The notes: a model not told the origin generated them from the letters alone. Shown: positions 1-5,825, counted from the first letter of the stretch. The stretch: 7,152 bases of DNA from Bacillota bacterium (GCA_023398855.1 JAEWRS010000328.1:1-7152); one strand, 5' to 3'. Numbers and translations: made by a program.

Positions 1-459
1 GGTAAGAACCGGATAAATCAAAAGATACAACATTGCACCTATCCATGTCATAGACGCATCTGCTCCCTGAGAAATTGACAAACAAATAGTCAGTAAAATA
101 GGGATAATGGTAGCAACCCAAAGAGAATCCCCAATGGCAGAGGTGGGTCCAATTAAAGCAACCTTTACACTACTGATTACATCTGGTGTACACTGGTCAT
201 TTACATTGGCCTCTTCCATGCCGCATACAATTCCATTACAGATGACCCCAACTTGTGCCTCTGTATTAAACAGGGTTATATGACGTTGCAGTGCTTCTGC
301 TTTTTCTTCTTTTGTATCATAAAGTTCTTCAATGGCAGGAGCCATGGACTGGCCAAATCCCATTCCCAGCATGCTTTCAGCCTGCTGAGAACAGCCATTC
401 CAGAAAAACCAGTTCCAAAAAACTTTGTTTAATATTTTTTTACTTAATTTTCTGCTCAT
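1..459 (-). CDS. PTS mannose/fructose/sorbose-family EIID component (partial, C-terminus beyond window)
   Basis: This is the membrane subunit that works with EIIC to move a sugar across the membrane during PTS phosphorylation. The 153 codons visible are the N-terminal part; the family is usually about 270-300 residues, so the rest lies left of position 1. Family features seen are the N-terminal FWNWFFWNG segment (about residues 14-22), a HITLFNTE block (60-67, equivalent to the family's histidine/phenylalanine/asparagine-threonine signature), GIVCGMEE (76-83) and GPTSAIGDS (104-112), followed by the first hydrophobic segments. The start ATG at 459-457 overlaps the EIIC stop codon as ATGA, and a GCAGGAGG-type ribosome binding site lies just upstream inside the EIIC gene, so the two are probably translationally coupled. 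The GPTSAIGDS loop differs slightly from the more common GPLAGIGDS form. Family assignment is firm; the sugar is not deducible. Confidence 0.95.
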   Translation of the reverse strand, partial: MSRKLSKKILNKVFWNWFFWNGCSQQAESMLGMGFGQSMAPAIEELYDTKEEKAEALQRHITLFNTEAQVGVICNGIVCGMEEANVNDQCTPDVISSVKVALIGPTSAIGDSLWVATIIPILLTICLSISQGADASMTWIGAMLYLLIYPVLT

Positions 460-1241
460 GCCTTCGCCTCCTGCTGCTCTATTTGAAATACATAATAAAC
501 AACTGCAAGAAGTGTTGCAATCACTGCAACTGCCATTGTATTTAAATTAAGATATGTAACCATTACAAATCCCAACAAGAAAATGCAAATCTGCCATTTC
601 TTTTTTAATAAGAATGAAAGAATAATACCCATTCCAAGTGCTGCCATCATACCACCAAATGCACCTAGCATTATTGTAACCCATCCCGGAATCATGGAAG
701 CAAAATCTCCCTGGGTGGATACTGCTGTCATAGAGGAAAGCAGTATAATCGCTGGGATAAAACGACATGCAAAACCAATGATCTGGCCATACACTAAGTT
801 TGGAATATACATTTTTTTCGTATCTCCCTGTTGCGCATATTTATTTGCAACACGGTTTAACGGAAGATTCAATGCATAAGAAACATTCCACATAATCTGA
901 CCACACAGCCCGCCAATTCCAGCAAACACCACTGCCAGACCAATAATCTGTGTCACCTCCATGCCCCTTCCAAATACCATTGCCCCTGCTGTCCCAATAT
1001 AAGTTGCATAAGATAAATCCCACGCCACGGCGCCGCCAGGTGTTACATTTCCCATATACATAATCTGCAGCGGAACTCCAATTACCATGGCCGTCTGCAC
1101 ATCGCCCATAATCAGGCCAACAATAAAGGATGCCACCAGCGGTCTGCCAAGTGTATACCAGCCAATGGTATTTCCTACAATGGATCCAATGGATCCCAAA
1201 TAGATAAAAAGTGCTATTGCAATAATCTGTATCACACCCAT
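456..1241 (-). CDS. PTS mannose/fructose/sorbose-family EIIC component
   Basis: Integral membrane permease subunit of a mannose-class PTS; together with EIID it forms the sugar channel. It has 261 residues, normal for the family, and is strongly hydrophobic with several predicted transmembrane segments (roughly 4-26, 33-62, 80-118, 148-172, 183-212, 217-250). The conserved GRPLVASFIVGLIMGDVQ region (32-49), the VPLQIMYMGN motif (56-65) and the GG-rich segment after it match EIIC-sorbose/mannose proteins. The ATG at 1241-1239 is preceded by AAGGGAG at a good distance. The EIIB stop is 18 bp upstream and the stop codon overlaps the EIID start, so B-C-D are one transcription unit. The short charged tail EQQEAKA ends the protein. 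Confidence 0.96.
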   Translation of the reverse strand: MGVIQIIAIALFIYLGSIGSIVGNTIGWYTLGRPLVASFIVGLIMGDVQTAMVIGVPLQIMYMGNVTPGGAVAWDLSYATYIGTAGAMVFGRGMEVTQIIGLAVVFAGIGGLCGQIMWNVSYALNLPLNRVANKYAQQGDTKKMYIPNLVYGQIIGFACRFIPAIILLSSMTAVSTQGDFASMIPGWVTIMLGAFGGMMAALGMGIILSFLLKKKWQICIFLLGFVMVTYLNLNTMAVAVIATLLAVVYYVFQIEQQEAKA

Positions 1242-1259
1242 TTTTACGATCTCCCTTCG

Positions 1260-1748
1260 TCAAATACTCTTTTTAAATGCTTCCCACGTGACCTTCGTAC
1301 TAGTCGGAAGTTGGTGGAAATATACATCTACCCCCGCCTGTATCAGTTGTTCTAATATTTCCACATCATTTTCACTAAGGTAGAAAATTCCTGTTGCTCC
1401 AGCCAATTTATGGATAGAATCAGTTTGTTTTGCCAGATTACCCAGGATAACTGCCTTTGCCCCCTTTATCTCCTCCTTTAACTCACATAGTATTTTGGGG
1501 GTTTTAACAATCAGAAGACGGTTTCCGGAATTCTCTTTTGATAATATTTCCTTAGCATCCTCAGTGGTAACAATATGAGTTTTATAAATGCTAGGCACAC
1601 TCATAGTCATAATGTTCTTCAACATAGGGTTCTTGGCACTTATATCGTCTACGGCAACAATTTCTTTTATGCCAAGAGTCGGGCACCAAGCCACAATGGT
1701 TTGTCCATGGATTAATCTATCATCAATCCTTACGTATATGTCACCCAT
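1260..1748 (-). CDS. PTS mannose/fructose/sorbose-family EIIB component
   Basis: Cytoplasmic phosphotransfer subunit: it takes a phosphoryl group from EIIA on a histidine and passes it to the incoming sugar. It has 162 residues, the normal single-domain length. The signature VRIDDRLIHGQ (6-16) contains the expected phosphorylated histidine, His14. VAVDDISAKNP (32-42) and the ILGNLAKQTDS region (126-136) also fit the family fold. The start is supported by AAGGAGG upstream of ATG. It lies 32 bp after the deacetylase gene and 18 bp before EIIC. No EIIA domain is fused to it or found in the window, so EIIA must be encoded elsewhere, perhaps beyond the left edge. Confidence 0.96.
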   Translation of the reverse strand: MGDIYVRIDDRLIHGQTIVAWCPTLGIKEIVAVDDISAKNPMLKNIMTMSVPSIYKTHIVTTEDAKEILSKENSGNRLLIVKTPKILCELKEEIKGAKAVILGNLAKQTDSIHKLAGATGIFYLSENDVEILEQLIQAGVDVYFHQLPTSTKVTWEAFKKSI

Positions 1749-1780
1749 TCTTTCTTCCTCCTTGGAATCTCATTTTTTAA

Positions 1781-2461
1781 TCACCACAAATTTTCTTCAA
1801 TCTGCGGAGCGTACATATAACCTACGGTCTTACGGTAATTTCCCGATTCAATCTCTCTTACCTTTAAATTTGTCGTATAGTAAGAAATATATGGAAAATC
1901 ATTTACTTTTCCATTAAATACCTGATATTTCTTTAATGCATCAAACCACTGGTTAACTTCCTCATCAGTCATTCCAAAATATATTTGTGGGACAAAGCCC
2001 TGTAAATCTTCAAAGGTTTCTCCATAAATTAATCGAATAGGATTTCCTTTCTTTCTCAGATTCTTTACCGCTTGAGTCACTGCGTCATGGGTGTTAATAT
2101 GTCTTGGATGCATGGACCCCCTCCAGTGTGTTATAACCAGCTCCACCTTATTTTCCTCAAAATAACTCTCCAGGCGTTTTGCAAATTCATCTTGAGAAGG
2201 CATGTTGCTGGATACATATCCCAACCAAATGGTATCTCCTCCCAGTTCTTTTGCTGCTTCTTGATTCTCCGATAACAGTGTCTGCAAATATGCTTTTTTT
2301 TCTTCTTCTGTTGCATTGGGGTCTTCCAGTCTTCCCTGTGTTACATGTATCAGGGTACAGTGGCTTCCTTCTTTCGCATACTTTAAAATTAATGGACCTC
2401 CCAAAAGCTCCGCATCCAGCGAATGTGCTCCAATACTAACAATTCTTTTTGCAATTCCCAT
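1781..2461 (-). CDS. PIG-L/LmbE-family N-deacetylase-like protein
   Basis: This is a member of the zinc-dependent PIG-L (LmbE) family, whose known members remove acetyl groups from GlcNAc-containing substrates (GlcNAc-PI, the mycothiol and bacillithiol precursors, chitooligosaccharides). It is a single 226-residue cytoplasmic domain with no signal peptide. The first metal motif reads GAHSLDAELLGG (11-22), keeping His13 and Asp16 as the presumed zinc ligands. The usual AHPDD general-base Asp at position 15 is Leu here. The second histidine motif is HPRHINTH (118-125). The C-terminal FPYISYY segment is typical of the family. A clear AAGGAG overlapping the stop of the upstream acetyltransferase precedes ATG. 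The position between an acetyltransferase and PTS genes suggests action on an imported acylated sugar or sugar phosphate; this is inference. Loss of the base could mean an altered mechanism, a different amide substrate or a binding role. Confidence 0.88.
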   Translation of the reverse strand: MGIAKRIVSIGAHSLDAELLGGPLILKYAKEGSHCTLIHVTQGRLEDPNATEEEKKAYLQTLLSENQEAAKELGGDTIWLGYVSSNMPSQDEFAKRLESYFEENKVELVITHWRGSMHPRHINTHDAVTQAVKNLRKKGNPIRLIYGETFEDLQGFVPQIYFGMTDEEVNQWFDALKKYQVFNGKVNDFPYISYYTTNLKVREIESGNYRKTVGYMYAPQIEENLW

Positions 2462-2472
2462 AGTAATTCTCC

Positions 2473-3411
2473 TTAAATGTCCTTTTTATAGTCTTGAAAT
2501 GTTCGAAATACTTTTACGCCATGTCTTTCATAAAAACGCCTGCCTGGTTCATCTGTTGAAACAAAATACAGATGATGAATTCCTCTTTTTTCCATTTCCA
2601 TCTGTGCCAGATCAAATAATATACCTCCCAAACCATGATTCCTTGTTCTTTCTGCTGTTCCAATGGGGCCAAAACGCATAGGATTTCCATCAATCATTCT
2701 TGTACAAAAGCCACAAATCTTATTTTCTTTATCTAATACAAGAATAATACAATCCTCTGCTCTTTCATGCTGCATCGTTAAAAGACAATTTCTTTTCCAG
2801 CCACCGCCAAATTCGTCTCTGGCAAAATTTAATAGGTCAATGGCATAGCGGTAAGTAAACATTTCGAAATGAAATCCTTCCTCATTTGCTCTTTTCAGTT
2901 TTTCTAAGGCTTCCGCTGAAAGATGATACCCATGCAGATCTTTGCACATGGAATAACTTACCTTCCCTGCTTTGTATCCCATCTTTTCAAAGAATCTCAC
3001 ACCGGGTTTATAATTTTCCACATCTACTCCAGGGAAAAAATAGCTGGGACTATAAGCCGCTAGTGTTATATTTTTCGCCCCCCTCACCTTTAAATCTTCT
3101 TCTGCCCGCACAAGTAACTGAGTTCCAATACCTTTTCTCTGACAAGCGGAATCAACAAACATCACGTTCACCCATGCCCGTTCCGGTTCCGTTCCCCTTT
3201 CCAGATAAGGAAATTTTCTTTTGGTTGCCAAAAGAAATCCTACTACTTTTTCTTCCTCCAATGCAACATAACACAACTGGGAATCAAAGTTGTCATCAAA
3301 CAAAGCCTGCTGTCGGAACTTGTGGACAGTAATAGGATCTGCAAGTAACTCTTGATTCCAAAGCTCCACAACCTCACTTTCATATTGCTGGTTGTACGTG
3401 AAAATCTTCAT
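2473..3411 (-). CDS. Tandem GNAT-domain acetyltransferase
   Basis: This 312-residue protein has two GCN5-related N-acetyltransferase domains, so it probably transfers an acyl group from acyl-CoA to an amine. The N-terminal domain (about 1-155) carries the acetyl-CoA pyrophosphate loop QRKGIG (91-96) after the MFVDSACQ strand, followed by SYFFPGVD (123-130) and GVRFFEKMGY. The C-terminal domain (about 180-312) carries a second loop RNHGLG (257-262) and RRFYERHGV (291-299). Both loops look intact. It is the first gene of the PTS operon; the stop is 11 bp before the deacetylase start and the downstream ribosome binding site overlaps it. AGGAGGT lies about 10 bases before its ATG, slightly long spacing. 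Tandem GNATs are seen in mycothiol synthase (MshD) and in aminoglycoside- or peptide-modifying enzymes; the acceptor here is unknown. An acetylation partner to the adjacent deacetylase is an attractive guess. Confidence 0.9.
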   Translation of the reverse strand: MKIFTYNQQYESEVVELWNQELLADPITVHKFRQQALFDDNFDSQLCYVALEEEKVVGFLLATKRKFPYLERGTEPERAWVNVMFVDSACQRKGIGTQLLVRAEEDLKVRGAKNITLAAYSPSYFFPGVDVENYKPGVRFFEKMGYKAGKVSYSMCKDLHGYHLSAEALEKLKRANEEGFHFEMFTYRYAIDLLNFARDEFGGGWKRNCLLTMQHERAEDCIILVLDKENKICGFCTRMIDGNPMRFGPIGTAERTRNHGLGGILFDLAQMEMEKRGIHHLYFVSTDEPGRRFYERHGVKVFRTFQDYKKDI

Positions 3412-3486
3412 TAATCGTTTACCTCCTGTTTTTGTTTACTTATTGTTATTTGTTTTATACATTTCCCAACTATGTATATAAATCAC

Positions 3487-3515
3487 TTTATAGACAATAG
3501 CTGCCAAACTGTCTT
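3487..3515 (-). promoter_or_regulatory. Candidate sigma-A promoter, proximal, for the GNAT/PIG-L/PTS operon
   Basis: On the minus strand AAGACA (3515-3510) and TATAAA (3492-3487) are separated by 17 bases, four and five matches of six to the housekeeping consensus. Transcription would start near 3480, giving a leader of about 70 bases before the GNAT start. Judged by eye in AT-rich sequence, so chance matches are possible. Confidence 0.4.
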
Positions 3516-3614
3516 ATTTTTCGTCTGCTACTTCCCCAAAATATTCGTGGGAGTAATGAATAGCGCCTCTTCCGGCATTATTCACATAATAATTACATTT
3601 TTGCAGTCGTATGT

Positions 3615-3706
3615 TGACGATTTTTATGTCACTAGCTTATGCCCTACATCTTACCACCAGATATAATTATGTCAATATTTTTACGTCATTATGAAAATTT
3701 GTTTCA
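3615..3706. promoter_or_regulatory. Cluster of short palindromes, candidate operators
   Basis: Three palindromic sites lie in 92 bp around the distal promoter: TGACGATTTTTATGTCA at 3615-3631, TGTCAATATTTTTACGTCA at 3670-3688 and TGAAAATTTGTTTCA at 3692-3706. Read on the minus strand the first two share TGAC[A/G]TAAAAAT. The second overlaps the -35 element and the first lies just past the expected start site, the placing expected for repressor or activator sites. The third has TGAAA/TTTCA arms like a cre site, but with a 5-base spacer and without the central CG, so it is not called cre. Confidence 0.3.
3648..3675 (-). promoter_or_regulatory. Candidate sigma-A promoter, distal, with perfect TTGACA
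   Basis: On the minus strand a perfect TTGACA (3675-3670) is followed after 16 bases by TAAGAT (3653-3648), four of six matches to the -10 consensus. It would give a leader of about 230 bases. It sits between and within the TGAC/GTCA palindromes described separately, which is why it may be the regulated promoter of the PTS operon. The -10 element is weak. Confidence 0.3.
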
Positions 3707-3832
3707 CTCTATGATTATTTTCACCAATAATATTACTGATCATTCCAGGAAGTAAGTGAGGTTGTACAATGGTATGGCATCATCATGAACACCTGATCAT
3801 TATATTGATTTTACCACACACCAGAAATCTTT

Positions 3833-3916
3833 TTAATTTTTCTGCTCTTCTATCAGTACTTTCCATGCATACAGCAATCCATTAATACTATAATGCCCGG
3901 CTTGATATCTGGTCAT
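3833..3916 (-). pseudogene. Possible 27-codon gene scrap, unknown family
   Basis: A minus-strand frame reads MTRYQAGHYSINGLLYAW and ends VLIEEQKN before TAA. The composition looks protein-like (aromatic residues followed by an amphipathic tail), but no Shine-Dalgarno sequence precedes the ATG and an in-frame TAG lies a few codons upstream. It also lies downstream of the strong SpoIID terminator. It could be the last codons of a gene otherwise lost from this spot, or chance. No family is recognised. Confidence 0.2.
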
Positions 3917-3951
3917 TGGAAAGAAACACTAAAACAACTCTTTGGAACGGC

Positions 3952-3991
3952 AAAAAAATCGGTACCAGGACTTATGTCCTGATACCGATTT
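3952..3991 (-). terminator. Rho-independent terminator of the SpoIID gene
   Basis: Bases 3956-3971 pair with 3976-3991 around a 4-base loop. In minus-strand RNA this is a 16-bp stem with one G-U wobble, and the descending arm runs directly into a tract of seven U residues (A tract 3952-3958 on the plus strand). It lies about 60 bases past the SpoIID stop codon and separates that gene from the leftward PTS operon. This is a textbook intrinsic terminator in the leftward direction only. Confidence 0.9.
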
Positions 3992-4049
3992 GTCTGCAGT
4001 CTGTGCAGTGCAAAGCACCGTTAGTAATTACAAAATGATTAATTTAAGG

Positions 4050-4970
4050 CTATTCAGAAATTAAAACAATATTTTTATAAAAATAAGGGAGTATTTTTTC
4101 TGCGGTCCATCCTTCCTCTGCTTTGCTCTTCGCTCCATACTGACTCATGCCGTATCCATGGCCGATCCCCTGGCAGATCACCCTTACTCCCCCTTCGTAA
4201 TCTTCAAATCCAAAGGAAGAGGATGGCAGACCCAGGACGCGCTGAATCTCTTCTCCCGTATACACCCTGGTGCCGATCTGGATCTGCCCCACATAGCCTC
4301 CCTCTTCCCGGAGAATGATCTGGATGCTTCCTGGTATCTGATCTGCACTGACAGGTGCTTCACCAGATATCTGATTGATCTTCTCTGCAAACTCCTCTTT
4401 TTTGTAAGCAGTCAAATGGAGGTAACCTTCTGCCTCTACATCCCTGGGGCAGACAACCGGCTGCAGATAGAGATGGTTTTCATCCCCTGCCCTGGTCTTT
4501 CCAGTACTGGCCCTGTGAAACAAAGGGTCAATGAGCTTACCGTCATACATCATTACCATTTTAGACGTAGACCGGACGGCATTCTCCACTGCCTGATAAC
4601 TGGCAACAAAGGCTTCGCTTCCCCACAATTTTTCCATCTGCTGCTGCTCTAAATATTCCATGTGAAGCTCTGATTCCTTCACTTCATTCTGCCCATTCAT
4701 TTTTCCATAAATGTATGTCCTGGCAATAACCGCCTGGGCCCTGAGTGCCTCCCTGCCATAATCAGCCGGCATCTGCTTTGCCACCACACCAGGCAGATAT
4801 TCCTCCACATCCATATAAGATTCCCCTTTTTTCCTGTCCAGAAGAATCTTCTTTCCACTGGTAACAACAGAAATGTCCTTCTTTCCCTCAATCTTACCAG
4901 TCCAGGCCAGAGTTATTATATATGGAAACAGCAATGCAAGGATACAAGCCATAGCCACTTTTTTCATCAT
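4050..4970 (-). CDS. spoIID: SpoIID/LytB-domain sporulation protein (stage II sporulation protein D-like)
   Basis: SpoIID is the membrane-anchored lytic transglycosylase that thins septal peptidoglycan during engulfment of the forespore, acting with SpoIIM and SpoIIP. The protein has 306 residues: a short N-terminal membrane anchor (about 4-22), then the SpoIID domain with EEYLPGVVAKQMPADYGREAL (56-76, quoted here only as a landmark), AQAVIARTYIYG (79-90), PLFHRASTGKTR (149-160) and the C-terminal GIGHGYGMSQYGAKSKAE block (268-285). Most homologues have Glu in the VVAxEMP motif, the catalytic residue in Bacillus subtilis SpoIID (Glu88). Here the codon is CAG, giving Gln66. No cysteine lies in the region after the ARTY block where clostridial SpoIID binds zinc. 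GGTGATC lies upstream of tandem ATGs at 4970 and 4967, so either may start. It appears monocistronic, with its own terminator. It could be a divergent SpoIID paralogue rather than the sole orthologue. Confidence 0.9.
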   Translation of the reverse strand: MMKKVAMACILALLFPYIITLAWTGKIEGKKDISVVTSGKKILLDRKKGESYMDVEEYLPGVVAKQMPADYGREALRAQAVIARTYIYGKMNGQNEVKESELHMEYLEQQQMEKLWGSEAFVASYQAVENAVRSTSKMVMMYDGKLIDPLFHRASTGKTRAGDENHLYLQPVVCPRDVEAEGYLHLTAYKKEEFAEKINQISGEAPVSADQIPGSIQIILREEGGYVGQIQIGTRVYTGEEIQRVLGLPSSSFGFEDYEGGVRVICQGIGHGYGMSQYGAKSKAEEGWTAEKILPYFYKNIVLISE

Positions 4971-5092
4971 TCCGGATCACCGCCCTTTCTGTGCTCCTGC
5001 CATGCTTTCCGGCAGAACCTAAAGCGTTATCGGGTGTCAAAGCATACCCAAAGGATGCTCCCATAGCTGGAACCCTTGTTCAATATATGATC
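4971..5092. other. Intergenic upstream region of the SpoIID-like gene
   Basis: This stretch between the inverted repeat and the SpoIID start should hold the SpoIID promoter. I see no clear housekeeping promoter: TTGACA occurs on the minus strand at about 5041-5036, but no good -10 element follows at 16-18 bases. I could not find a convincing match to the sporulation sigma-E pattern either. No gene is visible. Confidence 0.4.
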
Positions 5093-5131
5093 AGGCTGGA
5101 TGGAAAATTAAACAAATTTTCCATCCAGCCT
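5093..5131. other. Perfect 17-bp inverted repeat with 5-base loop
   Basis: AGGCTGGATGGAAAATT (5093-5109) pairs perfectly with 5115-5131 around AAACA. The last base of the repeat is the last base of the stop codon of the small minus-strand frame at 5131-5235. It is placed like a terminator for the regulator/HAD unit, but neither strand has a U tract after the stem, so it may instead act as an RNA-stabilising 3' hairpin, a weak terminator or a relic of a mobile element. Confidence 0.75.
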
Positions 5132-5235
5132 CATATCAGCCATTTTATACACATGGGAAATAAATCCTGTTCTGCAATGAATCTCAGTTTTTCAACTTCT
5201 TCCGTTTGCTTACGGAATTTTTCCAGTGCTATCAT
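5131..5235 (-). CDS. Possible 34-residue small protein downstream of the HAD gene
   Basis: The frame begins MIALEKFRKQTEEVEKLRF and ends MCIKWLI before TGA. The composition is charged and helix-prone in the first two thirds. It begins 17 bases after the HAD stop codon. An AAGGTG overlapping the HAD stop (TAAGGTG) is best spaced for an earlier ATG at 5243-5241, which gives only Met-Asn-Arg before a TGA that overlaps this ATG (ATGATAG). Translation could therefore be coupled through that three-codon frame. The perfect inverted repeat follows the stop directly. It could be a real small gene or the trimmed end of a longer one; no family is recognised. Confidence 0.35.
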   Translation of the reverse strand: MIALEKFRKQTEEVEKLRFIAEQDLFPMCIKWLI

Positions 5236-5252
5236 CTATTCATACAATCACC

Positions 5253-5810
5253 TTATTTATATTTTATTGTAATCCTGTTTTTATTCTGAATCTGCCGTTC
5301 CAGCTCATCAAGCAGGGGGATCAGCTCCCTGCTGCTTGCCACAATGTAATCCGGCATTTCTTCCGGCGTATCCACCTCCATTGGATAGCGGGGGGTTTCA
5401 CTTTGTAAAATTGTGCGGATTCCCACTTGGTTTGCGCCCAGAATATCTCTCTTAATGTTGTTTCCAATCATTACAATGCGCTCTGCATCCTGCCCGCTTA
5501 ATCCCATTTGTTCCATGGCGGTTTCAAACATGATGCGGGCCGGTTTCTCTTGTCCCAGTTCTTCTGAAATAATCCACTTTTCAAAAAGATGCTCCAACCC
5601 CAGCTCCCTGAATATATTTCGGAACGATGCAACACGCCCGTCAGCAACCAATGCCATACGGTAACCATTATGGTAGCTACACATTAGCATTTCCCGCGCT
5701 CCCTCAAACAGCCGGGCGCTGATCACATCGCCGCTGTCATTCATCATTTGGGTAGATTCATCTACTAAAGTATCCCCGCAGTCGAAGAATAGAACCAGTT
5801 CTTTACTCAT
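5253..5810 (-). CDS. HAD-superfamily hydrolase (phosphatase-like)
   Basis: This 185-residue soluble protein has the four HAD motifs in order. Motif I is FFDCGDTLVDE, with nucleophile Asp10 in the DxGDT variant, so the usual second Asp (position 12) is Gly and Asp13 follows. Motif II is ALVADG, with Ala56 where Ser or Thr is usual. Motif III Lys89 is in LGQEKPA, and motif IV is MIGNNIKRDILGA with Asp122 after an Asn-Asn pair. The small cap between motifs I and II is reduced to a short helical stretch. A phosphatase of a small phosphorylated metabolite is most likely; the substrate is unknown and the variant motifs leave activity unproven. AGGAGA precedes the ATG. The gene follows a broken gene remnant after the AraC regulator and is probably co-transcribed with it. 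Confidence 0.88.
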   Translation of the reverse strand: MSKELVLFFDCGDTLVDESTQMMNDSGDVISARLFEGAREMLMCSYHNGYRMALVADGRVASFRNIFRELGLEHLFEKWIISEELGQEKPARIMFETAMEQMGLSGQDAERIVMIGNNIKRDILGANQVGIRTILQSETPRYPMEVDTPEEMPDYIVASSRELIPLLDELERQIQNKNRITIKYK

Positions 5811-5825
5811 TGGTCTCTCCTGATT

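Larger units (their letters stand above)
3412..3951. other. Gene-poor, AT-rich intergenic control region
   Basis: No convincing protein gene was found in these 540 bases on either strand. The stretch holds the two candidate promoters and the palindrome cluster for the leftward operon, the repeat TGATCATT at about 3737 and 3793, and a possible 27-codon scrap at 3833-3916. A 64-codon plus-strand frame at 3472-3666 has no ribosome binding site and low-complexity content and is not regarded as a gene. Confidence 0.6.

Noticed and set aside
2886..3332. 148-codon plus-strand frame opposite the GNAT gene
   Set aside because: It is antisense to two well-formed acetyltransferase domains; its Leu/Pro/Phe-rich content is what a reverse-complement shadow gives.
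3485..3510. Possible sigma-54 (-24/-12) promoter, common before mannose-family PTS operons
   Set aside because: TGGCAG is present on the minus strand, but the GC of the -12 element is not found at the required distance of ten bases from GG.
3472..3666. 64-codon plus-strand open frame in the intergenic region
   Set aside because: It has no ribosome binding site, no recognisable motif, and overlaps the candidate promoters and palindromes of the leftward operon.
3692..3706. Catabolite-responsive element (cre)
   Set aside because: The TGAAA/TTTCA arms are right, but the site is 15 bases with spacer ATTTG and lacks the central CG of cre sites; kept only as a generic palindrome.
3768..3884. Plus-strand 38-codon frame starting MVWHHHEHL
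   Set aside because: It directly follows an in-frame stop, has only a poor ribosome site and no family resemblance; it is convergent with no known gene.
4158..4652. 164-codon plus-strand frame opposite the SpoIID-like gene
   Set aside because: It is antisense to a protein with clear SpoIID motifs and has no ribosome site or domain of its own.
5041..5095. Minus-strand scrap ending EQGFQLWEHPLGML before TGA
   Set aside because: Only about 17 codons follow a stop; it is too short to support as a gene or remnant.
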